A stretch of 11,232 nucleotides of DNA, from positions 1 through 11,232 of the forward strand of contig DAOTVS010000084.1 in assembly GCA_034436375.1 (NCBI GenBank), read 5' to 3'. Below, piece after piece: positions 1 to 6,029 of this stretch (within the stretch, counting starts at the first letter, position 1; each line of letters starts with the position of its first letter). Source of the DNA: DAOTVS01 sp034436375. GTDB lineage: Bacteria; Chloroflexota; Anaerolineae; SpSt-313. A program made the position numbers and the translations under genes. The notes under the pieces were generated by a model. The model worked only from the letters and a program-made list of their open reading frames with translations, was not told the DNA's origin and ran no database searches.

Positions 1-1
1 T

Positions 2-1627
2 CTACAGCGGGGAGAGCTGGCCAGTTACGCGCTCCTGGGGGCGCTGATCGGCCTGGCTGCCCTGACCAAGGTGAGCGCCCTCGGCCTGCTGCCGCTGGCC
101 GCGCTCGTGCTGGGCTGGGTGGCCTGGCGCCGGCGCAACTGGCAGATCTTCTTCTGGGGCGGCGCGGCCGTCTTGGGCGCAGCCACACTGATCGCCGGCT
201 GGTGGTACTGGCGCAACTGGCGCCTTTACGGCGACCCGCTGGGTTGGAACCGCTTCCTGGCCATTGCCGGCCCGCGCTCAACCCAGCCCTCCCTGAAACA
301 GCTCTGGAGCGAGCGCACCGGCTTTGTCGAGTCGTATTGGGGCCTCTTTGGCGGGGTCAACGTGGCCATGCCCCGGGCGGTCTATACAGCCCTCAACGCC
401 CTGGCCCTGCTGGCTGCGGGGGGCTTGATTGTGGATCTGGCGCGGCGGATTGCGCAGCGGCGGCTGCCCGGGCCCACGGCCTGCGCCAGCCTGGCGCTGC
501 TCGTCCTGTGGCCAGCTGCGCTGTTCGTGGGCCTGCTCCGCTGGACCTCCCTCACCATGGCCAGCCAGGGGCGGCTGCTCTTTCCGGCTATCGGCCCGCT
601 CTCCCTGCTGCTCGTGCTGGGGCTGGCGGCCTGGTTCCCGCGCCGCTGGCAGACCGTGCCCCTGGCCGCCGCCAGTGCTTTGCTGGCGGGCGTGGCGCTC
701 TGGGCGCCCTTTGGCGTCATCGCGCCCGCCTATGCTCCCCCGCCCCTGCTCACGCCAGCGCAACAGGCCGCCATACCGGACCGGCTCGACCTCACCTTTG
801 GCGGGCAGATGGACCTGCTGGGCTACTCCCTCGACCAACGGACGGTGCAGCCCGGGCAGACGCTGACGGTCACTCTCTACTGGCGGGCGCGCGCGCCCAT
901 GGCCGAGAACTATTCCGTCTTTGTGCACCTGCTCGACTCGACCCACACCCTCGTGGCCCAGCGCGACGTCTACCCCGGGCATGGGCTCTTCCCCACCCGG
1001 CTCTGGCGCCCCGGCGATGCCCTGGCCGATACCTACCTTTTGCAGGTGCCGGCCGATATCTACCGGCCTATGCACCTGACGATTGAGGCCGGGCTCTATC
1101 TCTACCCCAGCCTGCAGCGCCTGAGCTGTACCGACAGCCAGGGCCAGGCCCAGGGCGATCATGTGAGCCTGGGCGACGTGCTGGTGCTGCCCCAGTCGTG
1201 TGAGACTATTGCCCACCCCGTGAGCTATTCCCTGGGCGAGCAGATCCAGTTGGTGGGCTATGATCTCGACCGCACGGCCCTGCGGCCCGGCGAAAAGCTC
1301 CACCTGACCCTCTTCTGGAAGGCCCTGGCGCCAGTGGGGAAGAGTTATACCGTCTTCACCCATGTGAGCGGCGCAGACGGCGCCATCTATGCCCAGCAAG
1401 ATAACATCCCTCTGGGCGGCGACGCGCCGACCAACACCTGGCTGGCTGGTGAGGTCATCTGTGATGTCTATGAGCTGCAGGTACAGCCTGGCGCGCCCCC
1501 CGGCCATTATCCTCTGCAGGTGGGCATGTACCAGCGCGAGACTCTGGAGCGCCTGCCTGCTAAAGGGCCCGAGGGCCTCCTGCGTGACAGCGCCATCGTG
1601 CTCGGCACGATCGAGGTCAAGCCATGA
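2..1627 (+). CDS. GT39-like (ArnT/PMT superfamily) membrane glycosyltransferase with two C-terminal beta modules, 5' partial
   Basis: The reading frame is open from base 2, so the start lies upstream; the GTG at 71 is internal, because in-frame sequence before it already reads as a membrane segment (GALIGLAALTKVSALGLLP). 541 residues are visible. The first ~255 are polytopic membrane segments with motifs typical of bacterial GT39-like proteins: WWYWRNWRLYGDPLG near nt 198-245 and QGRLLFP at nt 566-586. The N-terminal catalytic loop with its acidic residues is missing from the window. The rest is two beta-rich modules without membrane segments (nt ~782-1192 and ~1226-1624), sharing LLGYxLD, PGxxLxxTLxW and W.aGE/D patterns with modules in two later genes. 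Known of the family: such enzymes move a sugar from a polyprenyl-phosphate donor to an extracytoplasmic acceptor. Sugar and acceptor cannot be read from the sequence. The stop overlaps the next start (ATGA, 1624-1627), implying translational coupling. Confidence 0.85.
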   Translation, partial: LQRGELASYALLGALIGLAALTKVSALGLLPLAALVLGWVAWRRRNWQIFFWGGAAVLGAATLIAGWWYWRNWRLYGDPLGWNRFLAIAGPRSTQPSLKQLWSERTGFVESYWGLFGGVNVAMPRAVYTALNALALLAAGGLIVDLARRIAQRRLPGPTACASLALLVLWPAALFVGLLRWTSLTMASQGRLLFPAIGPLSLLLVLGLAAWFPRRWQTVPLAAASALLAGVALWAPFGVIAPAYAPPPLLTPAQQAAIPDRLDLTFGGQMDLLGYSLDQRTVQPGQTLTVTLYWRARAPMAENYSVFVHLLDSTHTLVAQRDVYPGHGLFPTRLWRPGDALADTYLLQVPADIYRPMHLTIEAGLYLYPSLQRLSCTDSQGQAQGDHVSLGDVLVLPQSCETIAHPVSYSLGEQIQLVGYDLDRTALRPGEKLHLTLFWKALAPVGKSYTVFTHVSGADGAIYAQQDNIPLGGDAPTNTWLAGEVICDVYELQVQPGAPPGHYPLQVGMYQRETLERLPAKGPEGLLRDSAIVLGTIEVKP

Positions 1628-3999
1628 CCGCAACGCGTGGGGCCCGAGGGATCTCTGCGCCCCCCGCCAAGAGTGGGCGGCGCCTCTGGCCAGCCCTGGC
1701 CAAGGATAGTCTGGCCATCCTGCTGCTCCTCTTGGCCACGATAGCCTTTTACTGGCGCCTGCTGACCCCCAGCGCGGCCAACCGGGCCACTTTTCCCCTC
1801 AGGGGGGATTTTGTGGACCAGTTCTACGCCTTTGCCCGCTATCGCGCCCAGGAGCTTTGGGCTGGGCGCCTGCCGCTGTGGAACCCCTACACCTATGCCG
1901 GGCACCCTTTCATTGCCGATGTCCAGTCGGCGGTCTTTTACCCGCTGAGCTGGGTCACGACCTTCCTGGCCGGGCCGAGTTATCCGCTGCTGGCGCTGGA
2001 GCTGGAGGCCATCGCTCACATCTTCCTGGCCGGGGCCCTGACCTATGCCTTTGCTCGTGTGCAGTTCGAGGAGAATCAGGCGCCCCCTTCAGGAACGGCG
2101 GGTCGGCTCAGCGGGCCAGGCAGCGATCGCAAGCCGCAGGGGGCGCCTGATTTTGCGCTGGGCAACCGGTTTGCGGCGCTCCTCTCGGCCCTGGTTTTCA
2201 GCTTTGGCGGCTATCTGACCTCCTACCCCACACAGCAGTTGGCCATTCTCGAGACAGAGGTGTGGCTGCCCGCCATTCTGCTGTGTGTACTTCTGGCTAC
2301 GCGGCCTGCAGCGAGCGGCTGGTCGCGTCTGGCGGCCACGGTAGGCGGCGGCCTGCTGTTGGGCATCTCGGTCCTGGCAGGCCACCCGCAGTCAGCATCG
2401 TTTGTGCTCTATGGGGTGGGGCTCTACCTCCTCTTCCGGCTCTATGAGGTCTACCGGAGCGCCGGCTTGAGCGCAGCCCGCCGCCTGCTCTGGATACCAT
2501 TCCTCCTGGCAGCCTTTGCTGCCGGCCTGGCAGCGGTGCAATGGCTGCCTACCCTGGAATTCATGCGCCTGTCGACACGGGCCAGCATGAGCTATGATAC
2601 GGCCAGCGGCGGATTTTCCCCGCAGGATATCCTACAGATCCTGCTGCCTGGCTCGGTGAACCCGGTTTCGCCGATGTACATCGGCGTCTTGCCCCTGGTG
2701 TTGGCGGTGCTGGCGGTGCGGGGCCGGCAGTCGCGGGAAGTGCTGTTTTGGGCCTTCCTGGCTGGGGCCGCGCTGCTTGTCTCTTTCGGCGGCCACACCT
2801 TTGTCTACAGCATCCTCTACCACGCGGCGCCGGGCTTTGGCCTCTTTCGCGACCAGGAAAGGGCCGTCTTCCTGGCCAGTTTTGCGGCGGCGCAGCTGGC
2901 CGGCTATGGCGCGCTGGCGCTGGCAGGGCAAGTGCGCCCGGGCGGGGCCCGGCGCACTGCCGTTGTGTTGCTCGTGATTGCCGGCGCTGTCGGGTTCCTG
3001 CTGGCGCTTGCCGACCTCTGGAATGCGAGCTCTGGCAAGCTGGGCAGCCAGTTGAACATCCTGGCCTTTGCCTTGCTGATGCTCCTGCTCTGCAGTGCGC
3101 TCTTTGCCGCGTGCAGCCTGGGTGTGCAGGGCCGTACGCTGCAGGCGGCCGCTATCGCCCTGGTCGTGCTGGATCTGTTCACCGTCAACTGGCAGAACAA
3201 CCTGCAGCTTCCCCAGGCCAACAGCGCTCCCGATCCGCTCAGCGCCTTGACGCAGCCTCTGCAGGAACGTCAGGGCCAGGGCCGCGTGTATAACGAGTTC
3301 CGGCTGCCGCTCAACTATGGTTGCGCCGTTGGGGTAGAGGATATCAACGGCGCCAGCCCACTGATGTTGGCCACTTTCGACCAGTTGCGGACTCGCCTGC
3401 CAAAGGAGCGCCTGTGGCAACTGCTGAACGTGCGCTATTGGGTGACCTGGGACCCGAACTATCGGGCTGCCGGCAGCAGCCTGCTCGCCGCGACGAAGGA
3501 TTCCTATCTCTACGAGCTGCCTGCGCCCCTGCCGCGGGCCGCCGTGCTCTATGGTGCGCGCGTGGAGCTTACCGATGACGCCGCCCTCGATCTGCTCGCC
3601 TCATCGCAGGTGGACCTGAGCCGCCTGGTCGTGTTGGCCGAGGACCCGGGGTTGGCGCTGCCGCAGTACGGCGGCGCCCCCACGCCGGCCACTTATACGA
3701 TGGTCAACCCTGAGCGGTTGGAGATCGATGTGGAGAACCCGCAACCGGGCATCTTGCTGGTGAGCGATCTCTATTACCCGGGCTGGCAGGCGCGTGTCGA
3801 TGGCCGACCGGCGCCCATTCTGCGTGCCGACGTGGCGCTGCGCGCCGTCGCGCTGCCGGCAGGCAAGCATCACATCGAGATGGCCTTCGTGCCCGGCTCG
3901 CTGCGAGTGGGGGCGGCCATCAGCCTGGCGACCCTGGCCCTGGCGCTGGCCCTGGCGATAGGCGCCCGCATCGCCGGGCATGGGGCCAAGGCGCTCTGA
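1624..3999 (+). CDS. YfhO-family polytopic membrane protein (GT-C-like), with an in-frame palindromic insertion
   Basis: 791 residues, about a dozen hydrophobic segments. YfhO-family features: an N-terminal membrane segment (residues ~27-47), a first outer loop with GDFVDQFYAF (61-70) and LPLWNPYTYAGHPFIADVQS (83-102), and a C-terminal outer domain with YYPGW at 717-721 followed by VDG, RAV.LPAG and a last membrane segment. Family members are thought to be GT-C glycosyltransferases using lipid-linked sugars; Bacillus YfhO has been linked to lipoteichoic acid glycosylation. The acceptor here is unknown. The ATG overlaps the previous stop and has GAGG at 1613-1616, 7 nt upstream. Oddity: residues ~151-177 (Pro/Gly-rich) break the helix-loop-helix stretch between AHIFLAGALTYAFARV and NRFAALLSALVFSFGGYL, where relatives are shorter; these codons are a 79-bp inverted-repeat element listed separately. 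The frame is intact across it, so the gene is probably functional. Confidence 0.9.
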   Translation: MTATRGARGISAPPAKSGRRLWPALAKDSLAILLLLLATIAFYWRLLTPSAANRATFPLRGDFVDQFYAFARYRAQELWAGRLPLWNPYTYAGHPFIADVQSAVFYPLSWVTTFLAGPSYPLLALELEAIAHIFLAGALTYAFARVQFEENQAPPSGTAGRLSGPGSDRKPQGAPDFALGNRFAALLSALVFSFGGYLTSYPTQQLAILETEVWLPAILLCVLLATRPAASGWSRLAATVGGGLLLGISVLAGHPQSASFVLYGVGLYLLFRLYEVYRSAGLSAARRLLWIPFLLAAFAAGLAAVQWLPTLEFMRLSTRASMSYDTASGGFSPQDILQILLPGSVNPVSPMYIGVLPLVLAVLAVRGRQSREVLFWAFLAGAALLVSFGGHTFVYSILYHAAPGFGLFRDQERAVFLASFAAAQLAGYGALALAGQVRPGGARRTAVVLLVIAGAVGFLLALADLWNASSGKLGSQLNILAFALLMLLLCSALFAACSLGVQGRTLQAAAIALVVLDLFTVNWQNNLQLPQANSAPDPLSALTQPLQERQGQGRVYNEFRLPLNYGCAVGVEDINGASPLMLATFDQLRTRLPKERLWQLLNVRYWVTWDPNYRAAGSSLLAATKDSYLYELPAPLPRAAVLYGARVELTDDAALDLLASSQVDLSRLVVLAEDPGLALPQYGGAPTPATYTMVNPERLEIDVENPQPGILLVSDLYYPGWQARVDGRPAPILRADVALRAVALPAGKHHIEMAFVPGSLRVGAAISLATLALALALAIGARIAGHGAKAL
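2074..2152. repeat. 79-bp palindromic element with perfect 15-bp inverted arms, in frame inside the YfhO gene
   Basis: Bases 2074-2088 (aatcaggcgccccct) are the exact reverse complement of 2138-2152 (agggggcgcctgatt), with a 49-bp spacer between. The spacer contains the 8-bp palindrome gcgatcgc at 2123-2130. The codons translate as a Pro/Gly/Ser/Arg-rich stretch (residues ~151-177) that fits neither flanking membrane segment. This looks like a small REP- or MITE-like palindromic unit that entered the gene without breaking the frame. No second copy is visible in this window and no clear target-site duplication is evident, so mobility is an inference. The right arm runs into tttt (2151-2154), which gives a terminator-like look, but the long spacer and coding position argue against termination. 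Confidence 0.6.
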
Positions 4000-4017
4000 A
4001 TGCCATTATGCTTGTGA

Positions 4018-4026
4018 GGGAGGAAG
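4018..4026 (+). promoter_or_regulatory. Ribosome binding site deciding the start of the DUF2723 gene
   Basis: gggaggaag ends 8 nt before the ATG at 4035 (5 nt before an in-frame TTG at 4032). The earlier in-frame ATG at 4008 has no comparable purine-rich site, so 4035 is preferred. Confidence 0.55.
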
Positions 4027-4034
4027 AACGGTTG

Positions 4035-5933
4035 ATGCAGCAAACCTGGACCAAGCCTGCTGCCAAAGGCGGCTGGCGTCTTGGTCCGTCGCAAGGCCTG
4101 GCGCTCGCAGTCCTGGCCACACTGGTGTGCTATCTCTGGACGCTCCAGTGGGGGGTCAACGGCAGCCAGCACCCCTATACCACCGACGTTGGTGAGATCC
4201 AGAACGCCCTGCCCCGCTGGGGGACTATCCATTACCCGGGGTATCCGCTCTATTCCCTGCTGGGCTCCCTCTTTGTGACCCTGCTGCGCCCGCTGGGCCT
4301 GGAGCCCGCGGCCGGGGCGTCGCTCTTTTCGGCGCTCTGGGGTGTGGCCACAGTGGCGCTCATCTATGCCCTGGCCTGCGAGCTGGGCGCCCGCCCGCTG
4401 CTGGCGGCGCTGGGCGCCATCGCTGCTGGCTTGAGCACGTCGTCGTGGGTGTATGCCGTCGTGGCCGAGGTCGATACCATGGGCCTGGCGCTGATCGTCG
4501 CCAGCCTCTACTTTGCCCTCCGCTTCGGCCGCTATGGAGAGAGGGGGGACCTCCTCTGGCTGGCCCTGGTTTTTAGCCAGGGGCTGGCGCATCAGCGCAC
4601 CACCCTTTTTCTGGCGCCGGCGCTGCTGCTGCTCGTGTGGCCGCGCTGGCGCGCCCTGGGCCGCGGCTGGCCGTTGACATTGGGGATTATCCTGTTGGCG
4701 CCGCTGACCTACCTGTACCTGCCCATCCGCGCCTGGATGGGCGCCGATTGGACTTTTGGTGCGGTAGGCACCTGGCGCGGCTTTTTGAGCATCTTTCTCG
4801 ATACCAAAGTGGACCGGGTTATCGCTACCCCTCAGGGCCTGGGCGGCTGGCTGAGCCGGGCCGGCACCCTGGCCGGCCTGCTGCACAGCGATCTGTGGTT
4901 GCCAATCCTGCTCCTGGGGCTGCTGGCGCTGTGGCTTGCGCACTCTCAGCGCGAAGCGCTGGCCCTCACCCTGGCCTGGCTGCCCTCGGTGCCCCTCTCC
5001 CTCTTGATCTGGGAGGGCAGCGTCTCCGACGCCCTGCTGGCGGCCAAGTTGCCCCTGGCCGCCCTGTGCGGCGTCGGCCTGGCCTTGGCGGCGGAAGCCC
5101 TTGCAGGCTGGGGGCGGCGCGCCGGCCCGTTGCTCGCCGCGCTGCTCCTGTTGGGGGTTGCGGGCGCAGAGGCCTATGCCCATGAGCCGCAAGTGCTGGC
5201 GATTACCCGTGCTGCGGGGGCAGAGCAAGCCATCGCCCTGGCCGAACAGGTTGCCCAGCCCCAGGGTGGGCCGCCGACGACCTTTATGGCCCTCTGGGGA
5301 AACCGCTACTGGGCGCTGGCCTATGCGCAGGCCTACCACGGGCAGTTGGCCGGGCTCACGCTGGTCGATCACAATGCCGACCTGCAGCAGATCTTCGCCC
5401 GCGGCGACCGGCTGCTCACTTTCAGCGAGACCCTGTACCGGCTGCCGCTGGCCTGGTGGGACGAGCGGTTGGGGCACGTATCTCTGTCATCGCCGGCGCC
5501 GGGGATTGTCGAGATCAGCCCACGGCCCATCACCGCCATCCCCGTGCCGCCCGGAGAGTCGCTGGATCTGGAGAACGACATCCGCATCCTGTCGGCCGCC
5601 CTCGCCCCCGGCGGCCAGGGGGTGTTGATCCTCACAGTCTACTGGCAGGCCTATCGCCCGCCGGACGCGGATTACAGCGTGGCCGTGCACCTGCTGGCGC
5701 AGGACCCGCCGCAGGGGCCGGACGATATCCTGGTCCAGGCAGATCGCACTAGTCCCGTCGATGGCTGGTACCCCACATCCCGCTGGACGGCCGGCGAGAT
5801 CGTGCGCGATTGCTATCCAATCACTGTGCCGCCAGGAAGCCGGCCCCGGGCAGTGCGCCTGGGGATGTATGTGGCCGCGAGCGACGGCAGTTTCAAGAAC
5901 TCGCCCTGGCTGACGCTCAAGATCAACCAGTGA
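4035..5933 (+). CDS. DUF2723 / TMEM260-like (GT-C) membrane glycosyltransferase with one C-terminal beta module
   Basis: 632 residues from ATG 4035; an alternative ATG at 4008 would add nine charged residues (MLVREEERL) but has a worse ribosome binding site. The N-terminal part is a DUF2723 domain: a first membrane segment (~20-38), then an outer loop with DVGE at 51-54 and HYPGYPLYSLLGSLF at 66-80, equivalent to the family's acidic-residue motif and HPPGYPLY motif. More hydrophobic segments follow to about residue 385, then a soluble region. The family is related to human TMEM260, a protein O-mannosyltransferase, so transfer of a lipid-linked sugar to an extracytoplasmic acceptor is the likely role; donor and acceptor are unknown. 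The last ~125 residues (nt ~5557-5930) form one copy of the beta module found in the flanking GT39-like genes (TVYWQAY, YSVAVHLLAQ, YPTSRWTAGEIVRDCYPI). The gene starts 35 nt after the YfhO gene, probably in the same transcript. Confidence 0.85.
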   Translation: MQQTWTKPAAKGGWRLGPSQGLALAVLATLVCYLWTLQWGVNGSQHPYTTDVGEIQNALPRWGTIHYPGYPLYSLLGSLFVTLLRPLGLEPAAGASLFSALWGVATVALIYALACELGARPLLAALGAIAAGLSTSSWVYAVVAEVDTMGLALIVASLYFALRFGRYGERGDLLWLALVFSQGLAHQRTTLFLAPALLLLVWPRWRALGRGWPLTLGIILLAPLTYLYLPIRAWMGADWTFGAVGTWRGFLSIFLDTKVDRVIATPQGLGGWLSRAGTLAGLLHSDLWLPILLLGLLALWLAHSQREALALTLAWLPSVPLSLLIWEGSVSDALLAAKLPLAALCGVGLALAAEALAGWGRRAGPLLAALLLLGVAGAEAYAHEPQVLAITRAAGAEQAIALAEQVAQPQGGPPTTFMALWGNRYWALAYAQAYHGQLAGLTLVDHNADLQQIFARGDRLLTFSETLYRLPLAWWDERLGHVSLSSPAPGIVEISPRPITAIPVPPGESLDLENDIRILSAALAPGGQGVLILTVYWQAYRPPDADYSVAVHLLAQDPPQGPDDILVQADRTSPVDGWYPTSRWTAGEIVRDCYPITVPPGSRPRAVRLGMYVAASDGSFKNSPWLTLKINQ

Positions 5934-5945
5934 AGCAATCTTCCT

Positions 5946-5974
5946 TTGTGTCTTGAGTGGTTCAATGGTAGAAT
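5946..5974 (+). promoter_or_regulatory. Candidate sigma70-type promoter with extended -10
   Basis: In the 96-bp gap 5934-6029, ttgtgt (5946-5951) and tagaat (5969-5974) are 17 bp apart. The -10 matches TATAAT at 5 of 6 positions and is preceded by tgg, an extended -10 element; the -35 is weak (3 of 6). Transcription would begin near 5981 and give a leader of about 50 nt before the TTG start at 6030. The gap has no hairpin with a T-run, so read-through from the upstream genes is also possible. Confidence 0.45.
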
Positions 5975-6011
5975 ACGCGCCATCGGGTCTGGAATCGGTA
6001 GTGTGCAGGGT

Positions 6012-6018
6012 AAGGGAG
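6012..6018 (+). promoter_or_regulatory. Ribosome binding site for the TTG-initiated gene
   Basis: aagggag ends 11 nt before the TTG at 6030. An in-frame TAA at 6027-6029 directly precedes that TTG, so no earlier start in this frame is possible. Confidence 0.5.
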
Positions 6019-6029
6019 CTTTACAGTAA

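Noticed and set aside
2123..2130. gcgatcgc, identical to the HIP1 palindrome of cyanobacteria
   Set aside because: It occurs inside the palindromic element and I did not notice other copies; one 8-mer in GC-rich DNA is not evidence of a cyanobacterial source, and the gene content does not suggest one.
3926..3960. Repetitive ctggcc/ctggcg-like run near the end of the YfhO gene
   Set aside because: It encodes an ordinary Leu/Ala membrane helix; the repetition follows from codon bias and amino-acid composition.
3870..5477. Long reverse-strand open frame of 535 codons opposite the YfhO/DUF2723 genes, and a similar 451-codon one at 278-1633
   Set aside because: Their translations are Gln/Gly/Arg/Pro-rich, lack domains or membrane pattern, and lie opposite clearly recognisable genes; in GC-rich DNA the antisense frame often stays open.
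5953..5985. Stretch tggttcaatggtagaat resembles the D-arm of a glycine tRNA
   Set aside because: No matching anticodon stem, T-arm (GGTTCGA-type) or acceptor stem follows, and the gap is too short before the next gene. The same bases make a good extended -10 element.
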